This document shows, piece after piece, positions 49,648 through 58,271 of a DNA stretch of 64,000 bases. Origin of the DNA: Methanobacteriota archaeon (GTDB taxonomy: Archaea; Thermoplasmatota; Poseidoniia; Poseidoniales; Thalassarchaeaceae). The first letter of the stretch is position 1. Every line of letters starts with the position of its first letter. The notes below the pieces were generated by a model. It was not told where the DNA came from, ran no database searches, and was given only the letters and a program-made list of their open reading frames with translations. The position numbers were made by a program, and so were the translations under genes. The stretch spans positions 24,183-88,182 of the forward strand of contig PBWO01000019.1 in NCBI GenBank assembly GCA_002727275.1, read 5' to 3'.

Positions 49648-51651
49648 TTGATTGATTATTCGGTTGGTATTCCATCAGAATTACCTCCTCCCCAACCCTT
49701 GGATAATTCTGTTCCACACGCCCCTAGTCGCCCTCAAGTATTGGATGATATTGACAAGAGATTAGCAATAGAGAATTCACTAAGGTATTTCCCTCCTGAA
49801 TGGCATCAAGAACTGGCAATTGAATTCTTGAATGAATTAGAACTGTTTGGTCATATCTACATGTATCGATTTAGGCCAACTTACAGCATGCATGCGAGAC
49901 ATATTTCGGAATATGCCGCAAACAGTAATTCCGCTGCTGCAATAATGCTCATGATTCAGAATAATTTGGATCCCAATGTCGCCCAATTTCCTCACGAATT
50001 GGTAACATACGGTACGAATGGCTCGGTTTTTCAGAATTGGGCGCAATATCTGCTTACAATGCAATATCTGTCTAAAATGAATGATAATCAAACACTCGTC
50101 ATGTATTCAGGTCATCCATTGGGAGTATTTCCTTCCTCGGCAGAATCACCAATGGCAGTGGTTACTAACGGAATGGTAATTCCCAATTATTCTAAACAAG
50201 AAGATTACGAGAGGATGAATGCACTGGGAGTATCCCAATATGGGCAGATGACAGCTGGCTCGTACATGTATATTGGACCCCAAGGTATCGTTCACGGAAC
50301 TACAATTACTATCCTTAATGCTGCTCGAAAGTACCTTAATCTGCAAGACCGAGATGATTTAGGCGGTGTATTGTATGTGACTTCAGGACTTGGTGGTATG
50401 TCCGGCGCACAAGCAAAAGCCACTGTAATTGCAGGCGCGGTTTGCATAATTGCTGAAATTGATCCAGTTGCTGCAAACAAGAGGCATTCTCAGGGATGGT
50501 TGACTGAACTTTACGATGATTTGGATGAGTTGACATTCCGCGCAAGAAGTGCAATCGAGAATAAAGAAGCGGTTTCCATTGGATATCTAGGTAATATTGT
50601 AGACCTATTAGAGCATCTTGTCGAGTCACAAGTTACTCCAGACTTAGCCAGTGACCAAACCAGTCTACATAATCCGTGGCTAGGTGGATACATGCCCGCT
50701 GGTATCGATTTCGAACACGGTAGAAAATTACTCACTGATGATCCAGTCAAATTCAAAAATATGGTTAAGAAAAGTTTGCGTAGACATGTGGAATGTATCA
50801 ACAAATTATGTGATAGAGGTACTATATTCTGGGATTATGGTAATGCATTTCTCCTCGAGTCCGGACGTGCTGGTGCCAATGTAATGAACGAAGATGGTTC
50901 ATTCAGATACCCTTCTTATGTTGAAGATATAATGGGCCCTATGTGCTTTGATTATGGATTCGGCCCTTTCCGATGGGTATGTACTTCAGGCAATAGCAAA
51001 GATCTCCATGTTACAGACCAAATTGCAATCGAAATATTACGTGAGCTTTCGGATAATTGTACTGCTGAAATACATACTCAATATGAAGATAATATTCGTT
51101 GGATTGTCGAAGCTGACAAACACGACCTAGTTGTTGGCAGTAAAGCTAGAATTCTTTATGCCGACGAAAAAGGACGTACTAGGATTGCAATGGAGTTCAA
51201 CCGTGCAATTGCGGATGGAAGAATCAGTGCCCCCATTGTCTTGGGCAGGGATCATCATGATGTCGGTGGAACAGATAGCCCATATCGTGAAACTGCAAAC
51301 ATTCACGATGGTTCAATGTTTACAGCCGATATGGCAGTACACAATTTTGTTGGGGATTCGTTTCGTGGGGCAACTTGGACCAGCCTTCATAATGGAGGAG
51401 GTGTGGGTTGGGGCGAGGTAATAAACGGTGGATTTGGATTATTTATCGATGGTAGTGATGAATCGTCAAGGAGAATTGAATCAATGATTTCTTGGGATGT
51501 AATCAATGGTTTAGCAAGGAGATCGTGGGCACGTAATTCAGGAGCAATGAGTACCGTTTCTCAAGCATCAGAATTGAATAATCAGTTAGACGTTACAATG
51601 CCAAATATTGTCGATAGTAATGTATTGGATAGTGTGTTTAAGTCTCGATGA
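49648..51651 (+). CDS. hutU: Urocanate hydratase
   Basis: YVTSGLGGMSGAQAKA, MGPMCFDYGFGPFRWVCTSG, ADMAVHNFVGDSFRGATWTSLHNGGGVGWGEV. Confidence 0.96.
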   Translation: MIDYSVGIPSELPPPQPLDNSVPHAPSRPQVLDDIDKRLAIENSLRYFPPEWHQELAIEFLNELELFGHIYMYRFRPTYSMHARHISEYAANSNSAAAIMLMIQNNLDPNVAQFPHELVTYGTNGSVFQNWAQYLLTMQYLSKMNDNQTLVMYSGHPLGVFPSSAESPMAVVTNGMVIPNYSKQEDYERMNALGVSQYGQMTAGSYMYIGPQGIVHGTTITILNAARKYLNLQDRDDLGGVLYVTSGLGGMSGAQAKATVIAGAVCIIAEIDPVAANKRHSQGWLTELYDDLDELTFRARSAIENKEAVSIGYLGNIVDLLEHLVESQVTPDLASDQTSLHNPWLGGYMPAGIDFEHGRKLLTDDPVKFKNMVKKSLRRHVECINKLCDRGTIFWDYGNAFLLESGRAGANVMNEDGSFRYPSYVEDIMGPMCFDYGFGPFRWVCTSGNSKDLHVTDQIAIEILRELSDNCTAEIHTQYEDNIRWIVEADKHDLVVGSKARILYADEKGRTRIAMEFNRAIADGRISAPIVLGRDHHDVGGTDSPYRETANIHDGSMFTADMAVHNFVGDSFRGATWTSLHNGGGVGWGEVINGGFGLFIDGSDESSRRIESMISWDVINGLARRSWARNSGAMSTVSQASELNNQLDVTMPNIVDSNVLDSVFKSR

Positions 51652-51657
51652 CTCTAT

Positions 51658-53205
51658 TTGAGTATCTCTTGTCGCTATTTCGTGCGCGACGTTGCGATTG
51701 ATGGTATTACACTGAATCTGGAAGATGCGGTCGCTTTGTCATTCGGAATGGCAAGGGCTAACCTTTCTGACAAGGCAATTCACTCAATGTTAGCTTCTCG
51801 CTCAGCCATTGAACATATCATTCAATCAGACAAGGTTGTCTATGGAATTAATACTGGATTCGGAGCAATGTCTTCAGTGCGAATTGATGGAAATGATCTA
51901 GAAGATTTGCAGGCCAACCTAATCAGAAGTCATGCCTGTGGAGTAGGCGAGTTAATGGAGCCTGAACATGTCCTTCTGATGATGATATTTAGAGCGAATT
52001 CTCTGGCTAAAGGAGTTTCAGGAATACGTCCCGAAATTGTAAAAATGCTACTTGAAATGGTCAACCAAGGAATTGCACCTGTGGTCCCTAGGATTGGCTC
52101 ACTTGGAGCATCGGGGGACTTAGCACCACTCTCACATATGTCCTTGGCATTATTGGTAGAAGGGGAATGTATGATCAGGTCCGATTCTGGATGGGAAAAA
52201 ATTCCTAGTACTGAGGCATTATCTAATGCGGGCCTAAATCCTGTTAAATTGCATGCTAAAGAAGGGCTTTCGTTAATCAACGGGACAAGTCAAATGTGTG
52301 CCTATCTCGCAATTACGTTGCTCAATATGGAAAAGCTCGTCATGGCTGCTGATGCTAGTGTAGCGTGCTCAGTAGAGGCAATAAGAGGCTCGCATGCTCC
52401 ATTTGATGCTAGGATTCACCTAAATAGGCCACAACGCGGACAATCAATATCATCTGCTAGAATAACACAATTTGTTATTGATTCGGATATCAACGAATCA
52501 CATGCTAATTGCGACCGTGTTCAAGATGCATATTGTTTCAGATGTGCGCCTCAAGTACATGGACCAGTAATCGATCTATTATCCGAGACGCGCCGGATGT
52601 TGGAGATTGAAATTAACAGTGCAACTGACAATCCATTAGTTTTCGTAGATGAAGAGGGAGTAGATATTGTCAGTGGAGGTAATTTCCATGGTCAGAACCT
52701 TGCACTTGCTAGCGACTCAATAGCCATTGCATGTCACGAATTAGCCAGTATCTCTGAAAGACGTATCAATCAAGTCCTAGATCCCAATTGGAGCGGACAG
52801 AAAGCGTTCCTAGCTAAGTCGGAAGGTCTTGAAAGTGGTTACATGATTATCCAATATGTAGCAGCAGCTTGCATAGCAGAACTGCATTTACTAGCAAATC
52901 CTACTACAACTTCGAATATTCCAGTTAGTATGGGTAAAGAAGACCACGTCTCAATGGGCGCAACCGGAACATACCGCTCACTAAAATCAACTCAGTTACT
53001 GTCTCAGGTACTAGCTAACGAACTAATATGTTCAGCCGAAGCAATCGAACGGATATCTGAGTTACCAGGTGTCGGAGTTTCAAAGATAATTGAATGGGTC
53101 AGAAATCATGTTTCGCCATTTGAAGGTGATAGGGTTATGTCTACAGAGTGTGAAAGCCTTTCCAATAATTTGTTGAATGGTGGCTTACAAGCCATTTTCG
53201 AGTGA
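51658..53205 (+). CDS. hutH: Histidine ammonia-lyase
   Basis: VYGINTGFGAMSSV, MIO-forming GSLGASGDLAPLSHMSL. Confidence 0.96.
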   Translation: MSISCRYFVRDVAIDGITLNLEDAVALSFGMARANLSDKAIHSMLASRSAIEHIIQSDKVVYGINTGFGAMSSVRIDGNDLEDLQANLIRSHACGVGELMEPEHVLLMMIFRANSLAKGVSGIRPEIVKMLLEMVNQGIAPVVPRIGSLGASGDLAPLSHMSLALLVEGECMIRSDSGWEKIPSTEALSNAGLNPVKLHAKEGLSLINGTSQMCAYLAITLLNMEKLVMAADASVACSVEAIRGSHAPFDARIHLNRPQRGQSISSARITQFVIDSDINESHANCDRVQDAYCFRCAPQVHGPVIDLLSETRRMLEIEINSATDNPLVFVDEEGVDIVSGGNFHGQNLALASDSIAIACHELASISERRINQVLDPNWSGQKAFLAKSEGLESGYMIIQYVAAACIAELHLLANPTTTSNIPVSMGKEDHVSMGATGTYRSLKSTQLLSQVLANELICSAEAIERISELPGVGVSKIIEWVRNHVSPFEGDRVMSTECESLSNNLLNGGLQAIFE

Positions 53206-53209
53206 TATT

Positions 53210-53929
53210 ATGCAAGAGAAACTGCATATGTCAAGACATCCTGGTACAGATCCACCTGAATTTGAAACAATAATTCACGGATTTGAGGGTAACAATGTGC
53301 TCTTGGAGTCGACATACTGCTATCCACGCGGAGGAGGACAACCGGGAGATACTGGAGTATTGGTTACTAAATCCACTCAAATGGACTTGCATGAGGTTTT
53401 ACCCGGACAAATGATACTACACCCAGTGGAAGATCCTGATGTATTTGGCATCGGCGATTCTGTGACTTGTAAAATCGATATAAGTCGTAGAAATGGACAT
53501 TCATTGATGCATACAGCTCAGCACATAGTATCTGCTCTTGCCGAAGATTTGTGGGGGGCAGAAACAGTCGGGAATCAACTATCTGTAGAAAGTTCCCGAG
53601 TCGATCTTTTGTTCGAAGATAAGGAAGTATTTGATCCGGACGAACTGGTAAACGCCACCAATGCAGTAATTTCCTCAAACTTGGATGTCAATATTCACGA
53701 ATGGGAAAGATCTAGGATTATTTCTCATGAACAGATGAGGCATACAAAATTCATGCACAGAATCCCTTCATCGATTACACACCTGAGAGTAGTAGAGATC
53801 GACGGGGTTGATTTGTGCCCCTGTGCAGGAACTCATGTGTCAAATACCTCAGTGATACCCCAAATCAAATTCCTAGGAAAGAAGAACAAGGGCAAGGGTA
53901 GGATTAGATTTTCTTATGTCTTTGAATAA
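53210..53929 (+). CDS. Alanyl-tRNA editing protein (AlaX family)
   Basis: YCYPRGGGQPGDTGVL, HTAQHIVSAL, VDLCPCAGTHVSNTSVI. Confidence 0.88.
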   Translation: MQEKLHMSRHPGTDPPEFETIIHGFEGNNVLLESTYCYPRGGGQPGDTGVLVTKSTQMDLHEVLPGQMILHPVEDPDVFGIGDSVTCKIDISRRNGHSLMHTAQHIVSALAEDLWGAETVGNQLSVESSRVDLLFEDKEVFDPDELVNATNAVISSNLDVNIHEWERSRIISHEQMRHTKFMHRIPSSITHLRVVEIDGVDLCPCAGTHVSNTSVIPQIKFLGKKNKGKGRIRFSYVFE

Positions 53930-53953
53930 CTGTAATTATTTATTCAATTCTAT

Positions 53954-54029
53954 TGGTGGGCTCGGCAGGAATTGAACCTGCGATCTTCGCCATGTCAAGG
54001 CGACGTCATAACCCCTAGACCACGAGCCC
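53954..54029 (-). tRNA. tRNA-Val (anticodon GAC), CCA end encoded
   Basis: Reverse strand GGGCTCG TG GTCTAGGGGTTATGAC G TCGCC TTGACAT GGCGA ... GCAGG TTCAATT CCTGC CGAGCCC A CCA; all four stems pair. Confidence 0.95.
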
Positions 54030-54068
54030 GCAACGTTAGGACGAGGCGGATACAAATGAAACATTCTG

Positions 54069-54218
54069 TCATGATACGATCTTTGAAATTGTGCAATCAC
54101 ACCCAGGATTAGAACAGATACCTCTCAATCTACTCCTTCCATTACTCATAGCTATGATTCTGGAGTCCCTAACTGACACATTTTCCTTGCATCTCATGCA
54201 GTATGCAGTATCGCCCAT
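54069..54218 (-). CDS. Small zinc-ribbon protein (DUF5679-like)
   Basis: Reverse-strand ORF below the track size limit: MGDTAYCMRCKENVSVRDSRIIAMSNGRSRLRGICSNPGCDCTISKIVS; CxxC...NGR.R..G.C...C pattern. Confidence 0.75.
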   Translation of the reverse strand: MGDTAYCMRCKENVSVRDSRIIAMSNGRSRLRGICSNPGCDCTISKIVS

Positions 54219-54340
54219 GAAAGTTTGATTGCGCGTATGCTATTGAACCCATTTGGTAGGGCATATTATGCTGAATTATCGAATTATTTGGAAAAGGCTA
54301 CACTGCAAGGCTATTGCATTGTATATTGCAATTTTTATTT

Positions 54341-54360
54341 CCGATAACTATTGTTATCGG
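54341..54360. repeat. Perfect inverted repeat CCGATAAC-TATT-GTTATCGG
   Basis: 8-bp arms, 4-nt spacer, in an AT-rich intergenic region; further CGATAA/TTATCG copies at 54276, 54373 and 54442. Confidence 0.85.
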
Positions 54361-54501
54361 CAAGATATGTTGCGATAATTGAGTGACGGATCACAAATAT
54401 TCTGGATAGTAGAAATTTAAGTGAATATATTTATTGAATTACGATAAAAATTGTTTATTATTGTTTAAAGTGCAATAATTGATTACAAACTAATTATAAG
54501 A

Positions 54502-55773
54502 TTATACAATAACACCGGAAATGATACTATGCGAGAATGGATTCTCTCCTGGCGTCTGACACCACCCATCTACGTCACTTGACCAAACAACATTCAGATT
54601 AGCCGAGTCGCCTACAGAGATTCTACCAGTGATTCCTTCATCAGAGAGTGTGGTGGCTGGATTGCATGTGCTAGCAATTAGTGCAGCTAATGGATCTAGC
54701 CCCATCCTAGTACAACAAATATTGGCAACCAATGGTAATGAAAGAATGCGACAGTTAGGATTGAAGTCTGTTGCCAGAGAGAAAGCCCAATTGTTTTCTA
54801 TGCATTCTGTAAATGGTAAATCTAAGGCGCTCCCCAATACGTATGGAGTACCAGGTAGGAAAGTCTGCATTGTGCCTGCATCTGAAGCCTTCTGTCTCGA
54901 ATCGGGATTAGACATAGCAACATGGTCGGCACTAACAGAACCTAGTTCTGCAGCAAGTGCCAAACCATCACTATCTACAAACTCATCAACATGTAATCTA
55001 GAATCGAGGCCATATTCCTTAGCATGATTGGCAATCAATTCAGTTTCTTCATTGGTATACCATCCATCTTCACAGAAAATATCACACCATTTCGCAATGC
55101 CTTGTTGAGCGACACTCGGTAGCTGAACAGTCAATAATTCGTCAATGTATTGAGCTCTATCTTTTTCTTTTGGGAAATCATGGGCACCCAACCAAGTAGG
55201 AAATATAGAAACTTTAGAATTTGTTGAAATCAGTGATGCAGCTTCCAATAACCTTAGTTCTGTCTTAGAATCTAGTCCATAACCGCTCTTTACTTCCATG
55301 GCAGAGGTTCCATACTTAGAAGCTTCATTGACTCTACTGAGTCCTGTAGAAACCATTTCTTCAAGAGACATTTTTCTAGTGCTAGAAACGGTGCGACGTA
55401 TCCCCCCTCCAATATCGGATATTTCTCTGTAAGTCATACCAGACTGGCGTTGTCTCAACTCTGAGGACCTATCTCCTCCCCAAATTAGATGAGTATGTGA
55501 ATCAATTAACCCGGGAATAATTGCACAACCCTTGGCATCGAGAATTGAATATTTGGATGATGAATGTTCGCCATCCCAATCAGGAGCAAATTCAGATTGA
55601 AGTGATTGAGAATCAGAGATCATCTTGATGATTCCGCCATTAATCAGAATACCCAAACCACTAGGAGAAACGTGAGAATCTCTATCGCTCATATCGTGAC
55701 CAGTAATAGGGGAGTTTTGTGTAGTTGAATCGAGATGGGCGATCTCCCCGGCATTCAATATCAGTAGGCCCAT
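54502..55773 (-). CDS. hutI: Imidazolonepropionase
   Basis: IPGLIDSHTHLIWGGDRSSELRQRQSGMTYREI, MEVKSGYGLD, LATDFNPN; start refined to MGLLILNAGEIAHLD. Confidence 0.93.
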   Translation of the reverse strand: MGLLILNAGEIAHLDSTTQNSPITGHDMSDRDSHVSPSGLGILINGGIIKMISDSQSLQSEFAPDWDGEHSSSKYSILDAKGCAIIPGLIDSHTHLIWGGDRSSELRQRQSGMTYREISDIGGGIRRTVSSTRKMSLEEMVSTGLSRVNEASKYGTSAMEVKSGYGLDSKTELRLLEAASLISTNSKVSIFPTWLGAHDFPKEKDRAQYIDELLTVQLPSVAQQGIAKWCDIFCEDGWYTNEETELIANHAKEYGLDSRLHVDEFVDSDGLALAAELGSVSADHVAMSNPDSRQKASDAGTMQTFLPGTPYVLGSALDLPFTECIENNWAFSLATDFNPNCRILSLPLVANICCTRMGLDPLAALIASTCNPATTLSDEGITGRISVGDSANLNVVWSSDVDGWCQTPGENPFSHSIISGVIV

Positions 55774-55830
55774 GACTCCCGAGGAACGGGATGATTGAAA
55801 GCAATGTCTGCTGCGTATGGGCTGATGGCG

Positions 55831-56832
55831 ATGATACTGGGCATTGAGAGCACTGCTCATACCCTATCATTCGGACTAGTTAGTCAAGATGGCGAGGCAT
55901 TACCATCCAGTTCTGACCTATACGCTCCTGATGAGGGTGGAATACATCCTCGTGAGGCTGCTGATCATCATTCCGAAATTGCAGGTCATTTATTGCAAAA
56001 TCTCATGGAGACAAATTCACTGAATTCCTCAGATATATCTGCAATTGCATTTAGTCAGGGTCCTGGACTAGGTCCATGCCTTAGAGTGGGGGCATCTATT
56101 GCCCGCGGATTATCACATTCTTGGGATGTGCCCTTAGTTGGAGTTAACCATTGCGTGGCGCACATCGAAATCGGTAGAAATCAGACAAAATGTGATGATC
56201 CGGTATTACTCTACGTGTCTGGTGGAAATACACAGATTATTGCGCGCAAGGGGGGAAGATATCGTGTACTTGGAGAAACTTTAGACATAGGAATTGGCAA
56301 TATGCTAGACAAGTTTGCACGCACTCATGGAATGGCTTTCCCTGGTGGGCCCAAGGTTGAATCTCTTGCAAGTAAATGGCTCTCGTCCGATTCTACTCGG
56401 ACTTTGGATAGAATCTCTTTGCCCTATGCCGTGCAAGGAATGGATCTATCCTTCTCTGGAATTATGACCGCTGCAAATCAGAAAGTTGCTGATGGGCATC
56501 CGCTAGAAGAAGTGTGCTGGGCGTTGCAAGAACACGTGTTCGCTGCCTGTATAGAAGTTGCAGAAAGGGCAATGGCACATGCAGGAAAGGATGAGTTGCT
56601 ATTGGGAGGGGGAGTAGCATGCAATGCTCGCATAAATGAAATGGCTCGTATAATGTGTGATGAAAGAGGTGCTACTGCATATTGCCCACCTAAGCCATTT
56701 TGTGTCGATAATGGGACAATGATTGCCGAGTTAGGTAGGAGAATGCTGAGTGTATCGGAGACTACTGAACTTAGTGAGAGTGCTATATCTCCGGGCCTAA
56801 GAACGGACCAAACCATAGTAAGATGGAATTGA
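55831..56832 (+). CDS. kae1: tRNA N6-threonylcarbamoyladenosine synthesis protein Kae1
   Basis: MILGIESTAHTLSFGLV, IAFSQGPGLGPCLRVGA, VNHCVAHIEIGR, YVSGGNTQII; no fused Bud32 kinase. Confidence 0.94.
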   Translation: MILGIESTAHTLSFGLVSQDGEALPSSSDLYAPDEGGIHPREAADHHSEIAGHLLQNLMETNSLNSSDISAIAFSQGPGLGPCLRVGASIARGLSHSWDVPLVGVNHCVAHIEIGRNQTKCDDPVLLYVSGGNTQIIARKGGRYRVLGETLDIGIGNMLDKFARTHGMAFPGGPKVESLASKWLSSDSTRTLDRISLPYAVQGMDLSFSGIMTAANQKVADGHPLEEVCWALQEHVFAACIEVAERAMAHAGKDELLLGGGVACNARINEMARIMCDERGATAYCPPKPFCVDNGTMIAELGRRMLSVSETTELSESAISPGLRTDQTIVRWN

Positions 56833-56871
56833 GACTCTCCGTGAGCCTTATGAGAAACGGATGATGCGTCC

Positions 56872-57678
56872 GTGTTGGAGACTGGTTATCTAGTGCAGAG
56901 GAGGAGACGATCAAAGGCGGTCCCGAGGGACATTTTTGGGAATCCGAATTCTCCAACGACTCCTTCTAAATCCACTACCAAAAGGCCTGCTCCCACATCA
57001 ACTAAGCCTCCGGCTAAACCTCCGGCTAAACCTCCGGCTAAACCTCCAGCTAAACCTCCAGCAGAGCTACCAATTGAGTCGGAGCCAGAGGTCGTGCCTG
57101 AGCCCACTGTAGAGGTTGTCGACGAGGAGGTTATCGAGGAGGAGCCTGAATCTGACGCTGAAACCGATGTTGTAGATCAACAGATTCTGAGAACCCCTAG
57201 AAAATCCATTGGACTGAGGCCTCAAAATGAGATAATTGAAGTTGAAACAGTGGATTCCGTTAGTGATCGCGCTAAGGAGATTATAGATGGATCTAAGGAG
57301 AGAGCTAAGACAGAAGTCAAAGTTCCCCTACCAAAAACCAGTACTAAGCCTAAAGTTGAGACCTCGGCAACACCTCCGCCAAAACCTCGTCCGAGACGTT
57401 CTAGAACGTCCTCATTCCAACCGGCAAATCGTGCAAAGAGGTTAGACCGTAGTAGACATATGGAATATAAATACGAAATGCGGAGCCTACTAGTAGACCT
57501 AGATATTGCTGAAGAGCATCGTTCAAACCTTCTAGGTACTATTTGGGCTCGCGGAGAGAGGCAGACGGCTTCTGAAGCCAAACAATTCATTTCGGAAAAA
57601 TGTGAGCAAGGAGTATTGACAAATGAACAAGAATCCACGCTGAAAAGCGTTGTTGATAGATATACAGTGAGGAGATAA
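56872..57678 (+). CDS. Hypothetical protein with PPAK low-complexity repeats and basic helical C-terminus
   Basis: 268 aa ORF; KPPAKPPAKPPAKPPAELP encoded by 12-bp tandem repeats; acidic middle; C-terminal conserved-looking helical region. Confidence 0.7.
   Translation: MLETGYLVQRRRRSKAVPRDIFGNPNSPTTPSKSTTKRPAPTSTKPPAKPPAKPPAKPPAKPPAELPIESEPEVVPEPTVEVVDEEVIEEEPESDAETDVVDQQILRTPRKSIGLRPQNEIIEVETVDSVSDRAKEIIDGSKERAKTEVKVPLPKTSTKPKVETSATPPPKPRPRRSRTSSFQPANRAKRLDRSRHMEYKYEMRSLLVDLDIAEEHRSNLLGTIWARGERQTASEAKQFISEKCEQGVLTNEQESTLKSVVDRYTVRR
57004..57063 (+). repeat. 12-bp tandem repeat (aaacctccggct)x5, within CDS
   Basis: aagcctccggct aaacctccggct aaacctccggct aaacctccagct aaacctccagca. Confidence 0.9.
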
Positions 57679-57679
57679 T

Positions 57680-58210
57680 ATGAGTGTAATAGAAAATGGA
57701 AAAGTGGCTTTTGTAACATATACCGGGACATTTCCCGATAGTGGCGATGTGTTTGACACAAATGTAGGTGGACAACCATTACCATTCTTAGTAGGCTATA
57801 GAAATATGATTGAAGGATTTGAACAAGAAATGATGGGTGCAGCTGCTGGTGAATCTAGATCATTTACACTTACTCCGGATAGAGCTTATGGACACCGTGA
57901 TGATTCAGCGTTCCAAGATATCCCGCGTGATCAGTTCCCGGCTGATATGGAGATAGAGCCAGGGATGGTTATGGCTGCATATAGCGATCAGGGGCCCGTA
58001 CAATTTGCAATTGATTCAATTGAGGGAGATACTGTGAGGGTTGATTTCAATCACCAAATGGCTGGTAAGACATTACATTTCGAAGTTGAGGTGAATTCAG
58101 TTAGAGATGCAAGCCCAGAAGAATTGTCACATGGGCATGTACATGGTCCCGGAGGCGTAGAACATCAGCAAAAGGCTGATGATTGTGGCGATAGTTGTGG
58201 ATGTTGCTAA
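57680..58210 (+). CDS. SlyD-like FKBP-type peptidyl-prolyl isomerase with metal-binding tail
   Basis: GTFPDSGDVFDTN, FLVGYRNMIEGFEQEMMGAAAGE; C-terminal HGHVHGPGGVEHQQKADDCGDSCGCC. Confidence 0.92.
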   Translation: MSVIENGKVAFVTYTGTFPDSGDVFDTNVGGQPLPFLVGYRNMIEGFEQEMMGAAAGESRSFTLTPDRAYGHRDDSAFQDIPRDQFPADMEIEPGMVMAAYSDQGPVQFAIDSIEGDTVRVDFNHQMAGKTLHFEVEVNSVRDASPEELSHGHVHGPGGVEHQQKADDCGDSCGCC

Positions 58211-58271
58211 TTTGATATGTTCGTACCATGAATAGCACATTATTCATGGTGCATTCCCTCCTCGCGATATC

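Noticed and set aside
54268-54378. 36-aa plus-strand ORF MLNYRIIWKRLHCKAIALYIAIFISDNYCYRQDMLR
   Set aside because: Lies across the AT-rich dyad, no recognisable motif and skewed composition; probably chance in AT-rich noncoding DNA.
57222-57785. 187-aa minus ORF opposite the PPAK protein and slyD start
   Set aside because: Antisense frame spanning two plus-strand genes, no domain signal.
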